Shown: piece by piece, positions 12,065-23,735 of the stretch
Layout of the letters: each line of letters begins with the position of its first letter
Numbering within the stretch: the first letter of the stretch is position 1
From: Manihot esculenta
Lineage: Eukaryota > Streptophyta > Magnoliopsida > Malpighiales > Euphorbiaceae
NCBI RefSeq assembly: GCF_001659605.2
Contig: NC_035170.2
Coordinates: forward strand, 25,400,020-25,464,019
Length of the DNA: 64,000 nucleotides
Direction of reading: 5' to 3'
The notes under the pieces: generated by a model
Told to the model about the DNA's origin: nothing
Seen by the model: only the letters and a program-made list of their open reading frames with translations
Database searches by the model: none
Translations under genes and position numbers: made by a program

Positions 12065-14410
12065 GAGGTTCCACCATTATCTTCAACTCTTCATATTCGA
12101 AAATTATAGCTGTTTTCACGATCTTGGACACGTGGCATGCATGAATTGGCTTTCCATACCCACGTCTCTTCACCTATCCTGATCATGAATATTGATTGCG
12201 TTGCTTCTTGAGCCGCATTTAAACTAGCCATCAAAGCAACAATATAACATTACCTTCTTTCTACGATCACCACTTTTGCTCTCAACCACTTTTTTCTACT
12301 TACAAAAGACTCGACTACTCGATTCTTAACACCCTCATTTTTTGAAGGTAACTTCCTGTCTCTATTCTTTTTCAAAGATGCATAGGACTTCTTCTTCATC
12401 ATCATCATCATCTTCTTATGGTGGAAGTCCACCTCGAGCTCCTCTTCCAGTAGCTCCATCTGTGCTCCATCTCCCATTGTTCCATTGAGGATGGTTTATG
12501 ATAACGATAGTCTCCTGGTGAATGACATTGCATCCGTTCTGACTGAGAGGGATGTAGATCATTTGCATGACCACTACCAAATCTCTCGATCAATTTTTTG
12601 GTTTACATTCCACATCCAAACATTCATATGGACGACTAGGTCCCTGCTGAGGATACCATCATTGTATGCGAGGAACAGCTGAAGGCGGGTCTTTAGTTTT
12701 TAATGGACCCGTTCTTTGTTGAAGTCCTTCATTTTCACAAGCTGTCGGTTGCCTAATGGCACCCAAACAGCTGGAGGATTTCGGTAGCTTTTCGCTTCAT
12801 CTGCTTCAACAACCATATTGAGCCGAGCGTAGCCTTTTTACCAACTGGGTACTTAGAAAAATGAAGAGTTCTAGTTCTTCAATAAACAAAAATGCCAGAC
12901 CCTTTTCGACCGAATACCCTCCTCCTTGAAGTACTGAAAGAACAAGTTTTTCATCCTCCACCATAAAGCATCTGAGTATTTTGGGCATCTCCGTACAGAC
13001 TGCAATATATACGTGGAGCTCAGAAAGGAGGGTCCAACCATAGAGGGAGGAGGAAGAGGCTTTACACTTTCTCTAGAGGATGGCCTCAACCTAGAGAACA
13101 GATATTAATATGGTGGTGAGGAATGCCATCTTGTCCTGGCAAAGCCATTTCCAAGCAGAACAGGCTCGGCTGCCTCAACCGCCCAGTTTTCAAAACCCTC
13201 GAGAAATTGTTCCTTATACTGTAGAGTAGGGTATATTTTCTTTCAAAAATTTATTGTCCTTTAAACTACCTTAATTAGTCGCTTTTTTGCTTTGTGAAGG
13301 TATGGTTGGCAAAGGAAGAACAAATTTGTTGAGGCGACATGTGCTACCCATAAAGGCAACGCTGCTGCTAGAACATTCGGCCTGCCTCCGAAACGGGCAC
13401 GAGGGGCTAAAGAAATTGTAGTGCTTCCTCCTCCCCTCCTCTGCCTGTTGCAACCTCCAGGCCTTTAGACACTCTGACTGAGTCTTTTACTAAGGGTGCA
13501 CCTTCCTTACCATCCAGCCTCCTCCATTTTCAAAATTATGAAGAGGCAGGCACCAGAGCTCCATGGTTGCGGGGCATTCAACAACTGGCACTGGCGCTGA
13601 CACGGGCTAACTCACTTCTTGGGGAGCCCTTATTGTTCATCCTCATTGTCAATAATGCCCTGAGGCTTGGGGACTGCCATCGGCTGAACGCGGTGGAGAC
13701 GGATGACTTATATGACAACATCATCCATTCTGAGATGGAGGGTGCCTTGTGTGCGTACCAAGCCAAGGAGTAGAACAAGGCTCTGAGGAGAGAGTATGGA
13801 GCACAGGAGACAGACAAAAACCTCCTATAAGAGGAGTGCTCACGACTAAAGGCTAGGGTTATTGAGGTAGAACACACGATGGAGACCCCGGAGTCTGTAG
13901 ACAAGTTTCAAGTAGATCTAGATGAGGCCAATGCTGCAAAAGCCACTGTTGAGGCTCGAGCCACTGTTGAGAAGTAGATCTAGATGAGGCCAATGCTGCA
14001 AAAGCCACTGTTGAGGCTCGAGCCACTGTTGAGGCTCGAGCCAAGACTACCGAGGATCAAGTGGTCGATCTTCAACGGCAAGTCCAAGAGCTACAGTCTT
14101 AGGCTAAGGAGAACCAGGTCGCCACAGACAGAGTAGCTAAATTGGAAGCTGAGCTTCAATAGATGGTGGTTCGGGACGGGAAAATGTTCTTTCAAGGCAA
14201 GGACTCTATGAGGAAAGAGCTTATCAAGTGATTTCTGTGGAAGACTTCTCCTGAATTGATAACATCTTCTTGGAGGAGGAGGAGGAGGGGCTAACTGAAA
14301 ACAATCCCACTGACCAAGTCTTTATTGAAAATGTAATAGATGTAGATAATATAACTATAACAGAGACTCGAAAGGAAGAAATTGAAGATGTCCCTCCTCC
14401 TATGTAATTT
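12065..14410 (+). pseudogene. Antisense frame region of Tat-like element C (Transposase_28-like?)
   Basis: A broken protein-coding region on the strand opposite to the integrase. It seems to start at ATG 12378 with a Ser-rich stretch (MHRTSSSSSSSSSYGG), then VAPSVLHLPLF. Later comes text such as SQAVGCLMAPKQLEDFGSF, an open frame at 13567-13773 (QLALALTRANSLL...) and a coiled-coil-like, Glu/Lys/Ala-rich part near 13780-14160. Many stops and frame changes interrupt it. A 62-bp tandem duplication (13911-14035) is not a multiple of three and shifts the frame. The pattern suggests the extra antisense protein of Tat/Retand elements, but the family call is by memory of layout rather than strong motifs. 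Confidence 0.5.
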
Positions 14411-14582
14411 TCCTTATGTAATGAAAAAATATTTCTTTTATCTTCTTGTTTTTATTTTTGCTAAGTATTTTAGGATTGGTACTCAATCCAATTATAAAAT
14501 AACCAGAACTCTCATCCAATTATTTCACATATCGATCACCAAACTGATAAATAAATCTTAAATAACTTTGAAAAATTTTATT

Positions 14583-15040
14583 AATGGGACTAACATCGAG
14601 TCGAATACCTAGAGGTTACCCCGCTTTTGACATAGTGCCTTAAATAGAATTATTAACAGGACTAACACTCAGCGGAGTGCCTGGCGGTTACCTGCCTCGT
14701 GGCTTTTGTGTAAAATGTCTTAGAAAATTTATTAGCAGGACTAACATTCAGTCAAGTGCCTGGTGATTACTCTCCTCGTGACTTTGACGTAAAATGCCTT
14801 AGAAAATTTATTAGAGGGACTAACACCCGTTGAAGTGCCTAGCGGTTACTTACCTCATGTCTTTGGCATGAATACCTTAGAATAATTATTAACGGGACTA
14901 ACACCTAGTCATGAGCCTGACAGTTATCCCTCTTGTAACTTTGACATAAAATGTCTTAAAAGAATTGTTAACGGGACTAATACCTAATCATGAGCCTAGC
15001 GGTTATCCACCTTGTGGCTTATCCCTAAAAAATGCTTAAT
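14583..15040. repeat. Six-copy tandem array, about 79-bp unit
   Basis: Six diverged copies, each marked by gggactaac (starts near 14587, 14659, 14738, 14817, 14895 and 14974), with spacings of 72, 79, 79, 78 and 79 bp. Each unit also carries gtgcctggcggttac-like and taaaatgccttagaa-like words. It lies between the integrase and the antisense frame of element C, a place where Tat-type elements often carry tandem repeats. Confidence 0.85.
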
Positions 15041-15299
15041 CGTTGGTTCTTGCTAATTTTGGCAAATCATCATTCCTCATAACTGAATAAAACACATCAC
15101 ATGAAGAAATATCTCGTTAATGTTATTAATAAAATTTGCATAAATTATAGATATTCCGGGAATGGAGAATGATCCGGCCATCTAACTTGACCAACTTATA
15201 AGCTTCAGGGCGAATAACACTTCAAGACCCTAAACAATTCTTTTTTATTTTCATCCAACTTACCAGACCCTACATTACCACCTGTTACATCAATCTTTT

Positions 15300-16600
15300 T
15301 AAGAACTAAGTCTCATACATTAAAACTCAGGGTTTAACCCGAGTGTTGAATATCTGAGACATCTTATTCTTGTACACATCCATTCTAATCACAGCTTCCT
15401 CTCGTAAAAACTTGGCTTGGTCAAGGTTGAATTGCATCTCTTCATGGTCCCTTGAGGACTCGGGATGCTAATTCTTGAAACTGCTTACTTGGACCTCCAT
15501 GGAAATTACTGCTTCGGCCCCATATATCAGTGAGAATAGTGTCTCCCTTATGGCTGCTCTTGGGGTTATTCTGTATGCTCAGAGGATGTGGTGTAACTCC
15601 TTGGGCCAACTGCCTTTGGCCTTGTCGAGCCTTTTCTTCAAACCTTGAAAGATTGTTCTATTTGTAACCTCGGTCATGCCTTTTGTTTGAGGATAGTATG
15701 CTCAACTAAATCATAGGTCAATGATCCATTTCCTGCAAAAATCTTTAAATTTGAAACTCGCAAAACTGAGTCCCATTGTCAGTGATAACTACCTTAGGGA
15801 TTCTAAAATAGGTGAATATGTGTTTTGACAAAGGAGATGGCATGTTGTGTGGTGATGGACTGGACTACTTTTGCCTTGGCCCATTTGCTAAAATGGTCAA
15901 CTGCCACGATCACAAATTTTCTTGATCCGATTATTTTTGGAAATGGGCCAAGGATATCGAGTCTCTATTAACAAAATAGTCAAGGGCTTCATTGTTGCTT
16001 GCATTTCATATGGGGTTCGAGAAACTCTTGCATGCACTTGACACCGCTGGCACTTCTAGATGAGCTCCTTTGCATCCTGCATTACTGTTGGCTAGTAATA
16101 TCCTTATCTAAATGCTTTTGGGCGATCGTCCGAGCTCCTTTATGGCTTCCACAATCTCCTTTATGGATATCTCTGAGGATACTTCGACCATCATCCTCTG
16201 TTATGCACCGTAACTGCGGCTAGGTTCACGACCTCTTGTACAACCAACCATTTATTAATTCATATCTAGAGAATCTTCTTATTAACTGTTTGACTAATAA
16301 TTTGTCTATCAGCAACTCGTCCTCTATCAGCAATGTGTACACCATAGTCATCCATGGTTCGTCCAAACTAGGCAACTTGAACTTTGTAAAAAAGGTTTCT
16401 GCAAGAATCTCCTCCAATAAGGGTGAACCATCATCCAAACCATGGTCTTCCTCTTGGTACCTTTGTACAGCACAAACCAGCTTCCAATCAACATCTTTTG
16501 GGGCTTTTTCCGGTAGTTTCTCATCCTCCAGCTTGGTCTTCCCTTTAGACTGCATTTGCATTGCCTCCATTCAAGTCTTTAAGGTCTCGAAGGAAACATC
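15300..16600 (-). pseudogene. Integrase remnant of Tat-like element C
   Basis: Reading the minus strand from 16570 down, a frame ending YELINGWLYKRS is typical of the segment between RNase H and integrase. It is followed by degenerate integrase core text: FVIVAVDHFSKWAKAKVV near 15900, and VVITDNGTQF near 15765-15795, which holds the second catalytic Asp. Near 15375-15420 lies the C-terminal motif EEAVIRMDVYKNKMSQ with a following NTRVKP. Stops and frameshifts are frequent. It is clearly a gypsy integrase of the Tat type rather than the type in the long-LTR elements here. Confidence 0.75.
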
Positions 16601-16940
16601 CTCCCCTACTCTAAGAGCCATGAATGAGGCCTCCTCCCGAGCTTTGTATGGCTTAAGCGTTACCTGCAGCGTTTTTATATTTTGTAGCATTTTTCATTAT
16701 TCATATTGTTGAGGTCTGCCTCATTGACCATAGAAGGAGTGTTCTGTCTAATGCCAGGGGTGGAGGAGACGATGGCTCCTCTGTTGGCGGCAGACATAGA
16801 ATGGCTCATGAGCTTTCAGCAATTTTAAGGGTAAATTGATGGAAATGAAAAGTACTTTAAGTGAAAAGATAGAAAGTTAGGATGGATTTTATCCCAAATG
16901 AACAAAAAGGAATCAATGGGATCCAAGCAATGGAACATAA

Positions 16941-19590
16941 TGATGTGGCTGAAAATGAGCTAAAAAATTATTGGTTAATCTGAAAAAGAGAGAGTGAGGT
17001 GGTTGGCGCCTATGGACAGCCACTCCGATACTCAAGTCAATAATTTATCACAAAGGGCGAGTGTAAGAAAGTAGCTTGAGCTTAAGAATGAGTGTGTAAG
17101 AATTCATACCTTAAACTCTGTGTATATTTTGCTTTTATATTGTAAGAAGATGGAGTTAGTTAGCGAATCTCCTAGAAATTCGACTGGTACCAACTAATTG
17201 AAAAAGGGATCCAGCGATTATATGAGCAATGGAGATCTGCTAAATACTATTCTTTAACGGTAACTTGTGTCATGAAAGGCTTGATGTAACGACCCGGAAA
17301 TCCGACCCGTTACCGGCGCTAGGATCCAGATCGGCTTAAGGCCGCCGGGACCCGTAGCAAGCCTACATACCTCCTGTAAACCTGTGGAACCCCATACATA
17401 ACAACATATACATGATCTGTAAAAAATTTTCTTTTCTCTTATCCAAGCAAAACCTGTGCATGCACAAAATCATACATAAACCCCACACTGGAGTCCTCAT
17501 CAAATACTCCAATGGGGTATCATCATCATACATATCAGCTTGGATAATCATGGTCATTAACATCATTACTCATTAAACACTCTGTACATAATGGGGATTC
17601 ACACACCTCTAGGTCAAGCACTACTATAATCCTCAATACATTATCAAATCATTCATTACATTACATGGTCATAAATACTCATTACATCATGTTCATGTCC
17701 ACTACTATCTATTACAACATACAAGACTTAACTTCACTCTAGCCGACTTCCTGATCTATCCTGTACCTGCAACTCTGGGGATAAAGGGAGTGGGGTGAGC
17801 TACTAGAGCCCAGTGAGCAGAATAATAAAACATCAATTTAAATCATGCTTTCATGTATGCGCCATAACACAAACATTTCACAACAAGGATGAACTTGTCA
17901 CCATTTAGCCCCTATCTTTCTTACTTATACATGCCGGGGGCGTAGAGCCGTAGCAGGCACACCCGGACTTCCATAATCTTGTCATAGTGCCAGGGGCGTA
18001 GAGCCGTAGCAGGCACACCTGGACTCACATAGGCTATCATGACATACAAGGGCTAATGGATCATTCAACATTCATCCACATCAACAACAAAGTATGCAAT
18101 GCAACATATTCGTGAATTCTAATGCAAACAACCTAATATATCTCATGGCATTCATGATGCGTGAATCATGCTAAAACATTTCATTAATTTGCTTTAAAAC
18201 TTAAAGTTTATTCCACTCACCTCTGGCTAGCTCTGAAGAGACTCTGAAGCAGCTGGCTCACTGCTGGGGGTCTCGGTTCCTCGGGTCCGAACCTACACAG
18301 GTGGACTCAAATGAGGGACCAGACGTACATGAATATGACTCTAAAATACTTCCCAAAAACCCCCTAAAACATCCTGAAAACATCACATGAAAACATGCAA
18401 GAAATGGCTGAACAGGGCACTTTCGGCGGCAGGTTCGGCGGCCGAAAGTCCCTCTGCAGCCGAAAGTCATGCAGGTTCGGCTGCACTTTCGGCTGCCGAA
18501 CCTCCCAGACAGAGACGAAACTTGAGTTTCGGGGGCAGGCTTCGGCAGCCGAAACTGCCTCCACAAGGGGGTTCGGCGGCCGAAAGTCACTTCGGCGGCC
18601 GAACCTGAGTTTCTGCCGAAGGGCAGAAACTTGGCTCCCTTGTGTCCACAGCCTCCAAAACGCCTCAAAACATGCATAAACTTGTTTCTACACATGCATA
18701 CACATCATACATCACACCTAGGGGTCTCAAACTATAATATACCCCAACTACAACACTTCAAACAACACATTTCCAACATACATTGTTCAAATCACAACAT
18801 AAACCCATAAACCTAACAACAAGCCTAAACATGCATTCTACCCCATCAACTTGCATAAAACTTTCATAAAACATAAAAGAAGCATAGATCGAAGCTTACC
18901 TCTTGAAGATCGAGAGGAAGAACGACCCTAGCTCGGAAAATGGAGGGATTTAGCTCCAAGACTTCCAAGCTCCAAACTTGCTTAAAAACACTCAAAAACT
19001 TTTGTGGAACCTTAAAACTCAAAGAAAATGGTGGGGATTGAAGGAAAAACACAAGATTTGGGAGAGGGAGGTCGGAAGCTTGCTGTGGCTGAAAATGGGA
19101 GAAAACTCTCCCATTTCGGCTAAGTGCCCCTTTTATAGGTGGCTGGCCAGGCCACGTTCGGGGGCCGAAAGTGCCTCCGCATGCATGCAAGGTTCGGCGG
19201 CCGAACTTCGGAGTTCGGCGGCCGAACCTGGGTTTTCCTCCAAAGATTTTTCATGCAAAAACTCATTTAATTTCTTACTTAAAAACATGAAATACATGAA
19301 AACATTTCATAAAATCATAGTTTTACCCTTCTAGAGGTTTCCGACATCCGAGGTCCCACCGGACGGTAGGGATTCCGATACCGGAGTCTAGCCGGGTATT
19401 ACACTTGACCAGTTCAGGAAAGGGCGCATCTTTTGTCGTTTTGAGTATCGACCATTGTGATGCCCGAATCTTCTTTGTTATAGGTGAGACTTCCGTAATT
19501 GAGTGTTATGGTTTATTAAGGCCATGCCACGTGACTTTGTCATACGGTGACAGCTCATGGCATACTTTGAGCAAATATTATGTGATATCA
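16941..19590 (-). repeat. 5' LTR of element C, interrupted by solo LTR B
   Basis: Pieces 16941-17284 and 19409-19590 align with the LTR at 11523-12064 and together give about 526 bp. The TATA-like box of the other copy reads ctatggac here. The solo LTR sits inside with its own CTTGA duplication. The 16600-16940 stretch before it holds nothing I recognise. Confidence 0.8.
17285..19403 (-). mobile_element. Solo LTR B of the long-LTR gypsy family
   Basis: A single 2119-bp LTR (TGTAACGACC to GGGTATTACA) with no internal region, flanked by a perfect 5-bp duplication CTTGA at 17280-17284 and 19404-19408. This is the classic product of recombination between the two LTRs of one insertion. It carries CpG-palindrome islands (about 18418-18610 and 19150-19235) and two copies of a minisatellite unit with gtagagccgtagcaggcac (about 17930-18030). 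Confidence 0.93.
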
Positions 19591-21361
19591 CTTTTACATC
19601 TTATACAACTCCCACATGATCTTAAAATCATAGATAACATATTTTTAGCTCATGAACCAAAACTTGGCATGTGTACATAAATAACTGAAAATATATACCT
19701 ATACTAGAGCTCTCATTAAATGCTCCAGTATAGTCATTATTACACGCCTCAGTTTGGTTCAAATATAGTTTAAACATAAAACTTTTATATAATAAGATTA
19801 TTAACAAGGGGATCATAAAAGAAAACTCGGACAAAGCACAATTCTAAACCATAAAACATTACATATCCATAACTAAACTATCACAAAAAGAGCTGTGCCA
19901 TAGGACACTATTGACCTCCCATACTAACTCTCATCCTGCAAACCTGGGGTTAGGGAAAATGGATAAACTACATAGCCTAATGAGTAGAATGTGTCATAAC
20001 ACAAACAATTCATATCAAAATAAACTTGTCATCAGTAGCCCTCCATAATTTCAATAGTGTCTAGCCTACAATGGGTACTTCTCAAAACTTCTTCTTAAAC
20101 ATAACAGAATATAACATATCCATAATGCTAGAGATCTAGAATGAACACCTGATCTTTCTCTTATATAATTTCCAGGGTGTAGAATGAGTCTCGACTTGGA
20201 CTTTCATATCCGTCATACATAGCATATCATATCATGTTTGAGGACTAGTAGGTCATCCATCATCCATCCATAACAACAATTATGCAATGCAATGTATCAT
20301 ATTCATATATTCTAATGCAAAACAACCTATTCATATGACATTGAGATACATGAGTATGCTTAAAAGCATTTAGTCTGATTAAAATAATAGTTTAGTTTAG
20401 TTCTACTCACATCTGGCAGACGCAAGCCTAAATTTGAAGTAATTACCTCTCTGCTGGCTTCTACGGTCTTTCAGGTTCAATCCTACACAGATAGATTTAA
20501 ATGAGAGATTAAACATAACTTTTACAGTTCTTAAAACCACCTCATGAAACCTCTAAAGACATATAAGAAAACACATAGAAAATGAACAGGAATGGTTGTA
20601 CAGGAGACTTTTGGCGGCAGGTTTGACAGTCTAAAGTCCTTTTATAGATCCGAAAGTTAAACTTTCGAAATCACTTTTGGTGGCCAAAGATGCATGCCTG
20701 CCTGCCTCAAGTGTAGGTTCGGTGGCCGAAGGGACTTTAGACTGCTGAACCTGGATTTTGGCAGAAATGCCAAACCCGATTCTATTTCTACAACCAGCCC
20801 CCAAAAGGCAATCAAAACAATCCACAAGCATAAAAACTACTCAAACATTAATTCAAAGGTCCCAAAACAACTTAAAAACGAGGAAAATAACAACATGAAA
20901 CTAAAGAAACAACTTAAACATGCACAACCATCCTTAAAGCATACTCAACCAAACATTTGGCTTTTTAAGAGATCTAATCTAGCATGCATTCCTAACCAGC
21001 CTTGAAAGCAACATACATTCTCAAAAGAGGTATAAAATAAATCGATTATTGAAACAAAAGAACAACTTACTTCAAGGGAAATATGAAATTTGAAGAGGAG
21101 TTGAGGGTGAGGAGAGATAACTTAAACTTGTATTTAAATTTCAAATCTTCAAAATATAACATATTTTCTTTTAAAAATGGGTGGATTTATCATAGAAAGG
21201 AAAAGGAAGAAAATATAAGGGTTATAGTTTACCTTTGCCCGAAAATAGAGAAAACCTCTCTCTCTTTTCGAGTTGAGTTTTATTTATAGGTGGGTTGGAA
21301 AAAATCACATTTGGCAGCCGAATATAGAGGTTTGATGGTCAAACATTGACTCTTTAGTCTC

Positions 21362-23304
21362 CCAGATCACTTTTCTATATTGTGGTGATTCCATAAAACC
21401 TTTACCATCATAATTTCTTTATTTCTCAGCTTTTTGATCTGCGTGTCTAAAATTCATACTAGTTGCTCAACATAGGTGAGATCTCTTAGGATCTCTACAT
21501 CAGACTCACCAAGAATCTTGCCCAAATCCGATATGAATTTTCGTAATATTGAGACATGAAAAACTGGATAGATTATTTCCATAGAAGCAAGTAAATCTAA
21601 CTAGTAAAATATATTTTCAATCTTTTGCAAGATTTCGAAGAGATTCAATGTATCTTAGAGGTAGTTTACTTTTCCTTCCAAAATGAATCACCCCTTTCAT
21701 GGGAGACATCATAAGCAATACCATATCTCCTTTCTAGAAGATAACTACTTCCTATGGATGTCTTCATAGCTCTTTTGCCTACTCACCGCTGTTCTGATTC
21801 TTTCTTTGATAATGAGCACCATTCTGTTAGTGATCTCTACTAATTCTGCTCTACTAAAGCTCTTTCTCCAACTTCTTCTCAATAAACATGTGATCTGCAC
21901 TTTCTCACATATAAAGCCTCATAGGGAGTTGTCCATATGCTAACATGGTAACTGTTATTGTAAACAAACTCCATCAATAGTAAATGTTGCTTTCAAGCAC
22001 CACTAAAGTCTACTACACACATTCTCAATATGTATTCTATAGTTTGGATAGTCATTACTGACTGTCCATCAGTCTGTGGGTGAAAAGCAGTGCTAAAATC
22101 TAACATTATGCTCATAATATTTTGCAAACTCCGCCAAAACTTGGAGGTAAACTGGGGTCCTACTCATAGAAACTGAAGCCCTATGCAACCTGATGATATC
22201 TTCCACATAGATCTGTGCTAACTTGTCCATAGAGTAACCATTCCTTATAGGGATACAATGAGTAGATTTGGTCAATCTGTCCACTATTATCCATATAGAG
22301 TTGTGCCAGTTAAATGTCACTGGTAATCCCACTACGAAGTCTATTGCTACATGTTCCCATTTCCATTCTATAATTGGTAGTGGATTGAGCATTTCAGTTG
22401 GCTTCTGATACTTAAACTTCATCCTCTAACACACCTCACAAACAGACACAAACTAAGCCACTTCTTTATTCATAGAAGGTTACCAGTACACCTTCTTTAG
22501 ATCCTAATACATCTTGGTAGCTGCAGGGTGGACACTGTACCTGGTATTATGAATTTTTCTCATAATATCTCCTTTCAAATCCACGTCATTTGATATACAT
22601 AATCTGTCGCCATAATGAAGGATCCCTTTGGTGTCTAGCCTAACTTCATTATTCTTATCTTGTTGAAGTGCTTTTGCTATTCTCACCAACTCGGGTCCTT
22701 GTGTTGTTTTTATGCTACTTGTTTTAGAAATACAAGTATCACTTTCATCTGTGCCACCAAAGCACCTATACCAAGCAACTCCTACTTCAATCCTTCATTG
22801 ACTAGCCTGAAAAACTCTTTCACCACTAGTCTTGTTTCCACTGAGATATGTGATAAACTGCCAAGTGATTTTCGGCTAAGAGCATTTGCTACTATATTTG
22901 CTTTATCCGGATAATACTGGATTTGCAGTCATAATCACTAATAAGTTCTACTAATCTCCTCTACCTTAAGTTCAACTCTCTCTGACTCAAGATATATTGT
23001 AAACTTTTATGATATGTGAAAATCTCACATTTCACTCCTTTCAGGTAGTGCCATCTTGAGTGCAATGATCATAGTTACTATATTTAGATTGTGTGTAGGG
23101 TAATTTAACTCGTACTTCTTCAACTATCTAGAAGCATAAGCTATTATCCTATCACTCTGTATCAACACACAACCTAATTATACTCGGGATGCATTATAAA
23201 ATACTATAAAATTTTCATTATTCGTAGGTAAAATTAATATCGGTGAACACATCAATCTTCTCTTTAATTCTCGAAAACTTTTCTCATATTGATTTGACCA
23301 AACA
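21362..23304 (-). pseudogene. Degenerate gypsy pol, element D
   Basis: Minus-strand remnants of RNase H, integrase and the C-terminal tail of a long-LTR gypsy pol. The best-preserved part (22093-22422) reads MLNPLPIIEWKWEHVAIDFV and VDRLTKSTHCIPIRNGYS, matching the integrase core of the intact copies, with the first catalytic Asp in AIDF. A stretch near 22504-22689 gives the integrase zinc-finger side (HNTRYSVHPAATKMY). Many frameshifts and stops lie between. It ends near 23304 inside the RT to RNase H linker. Confidence 0.85.
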
Positions 23305-23472
23305 AATAATAAAAAATCACATTTTTAAAGATAAAAGAAATATTAAAATTTCAAAATATGAAAGATAACACTGTCTTCTTTATAAATAATAGAATAATAA
23401 AAAATGGCATTTCCAAAGTTAAAAAAATATTAAAATTTCAAAATATGAAGATAACACTATCTTTTTATAAAT
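23305..23472 (+). repeat. Two-copy tandem duplication, 88-bp period
   Basis: Two adjacent copies start aataataaaaaat and include ttaaaatttcaaaatatga and a gataacact word. The array sits between the end of element D and the right copy of the intron direct repeat. Confidence 0.75.
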
Positions 23473-23489
23473 AATAGAATAACATTATA

Positions 23490-23690
23490 TTTGTTAATAA
23501 CATTGTTATTAATTTAATATAAGTTTATTATATTAATTCGTAAAAAAACATATTTATATATTTAAAATATCAGTTTTCATTAATTTAATCTATTTTTCAC
23601 AAAATCATTACTTTGAAAATAAAAACACTTTATGTAAATATATAATTTTCATAAAGTTTAGTTTATTTGTGTAAGAAAGAAATTCTCAAC
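23490..23690 (+). repeat. Intron direct repeat, right copy
   Basis: Diverged partner of 11085-11275 in the same orientation, ending about 45 bp before the splice acceptor. It probably represents original intron sequence, with the left copy a duplicate, though the direction cannot be told from this window. Confidence 0.6.
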
Positions 23691-23735
23691 ATTCCTTCTA
23701 TTTCTAATGCTAAATTCTTAACGATGATTTTGCAG

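Larger units (their letters stand above)
11523..19590 (-). mobile_element. Tat-like gypsy element C, decayed, split by solo LTR B
   Basis: Two direct LTRs (11523-12064 and 16941-19590, the second interrupted by B) with ends TGAT and ATCA enclose a degenerate integrase on the minus strand, a tandem-repeat block and a gene-like region on the opposite strand. The flanks ctatt (11518-11522) and ctttt (19591-19595) are a 5-bp duplication with one mismatch. Gag, protease, RT and most of RNase H are missing. Integrase on one strand plus an antisense frame between integrase and 3' LTR is a layout reported for the Tat/Retand lineage, and I rely on that for the assignment. Confidence 0.75.
11427..23304 (-). 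mobile_element. Old gypsy element D, split by element C
   Basis: A strongly diverged long-LTR gypsy copy on the minus strand. Its LTR begins near 11427, where ctaccggcg and gtagcaaacctattata match the family's ctaccggcg and gtagcaagcctgctata. It is broken at 11522 by element C and resumes at 19591 (acatcttatacaactcccacatgatc-like text), running to about 21358. The LTR end and polypurine tract are missing, so the LTR joins pol directly (about 21362-23304). The 5' part of the element, with gag, protease, most of RT and the 5' LTR, is absent. It is the oldest layer in this intron. Confidence 0.75.
5887..23735 (+). other. UGT intron, 17,849 bp, filled with nested transposons
   Basis: Bounded by a GT donor (5887) and an AG acceptor (tgcag, 23731-23735). 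Splicing here gives an uninterrupted 1482-nt coding sequence. One intron at this place is normal for UGT85 genes, usually well under a few kb. Most of the length is retrotransposon: element A (7806-10912), old gypsy D with Tat-like C inside it and solo LTR B inside C. The first 1.9 kb and the last 0.4 kb are AT-rich, intron-like DNA. Confidence 0.9.
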
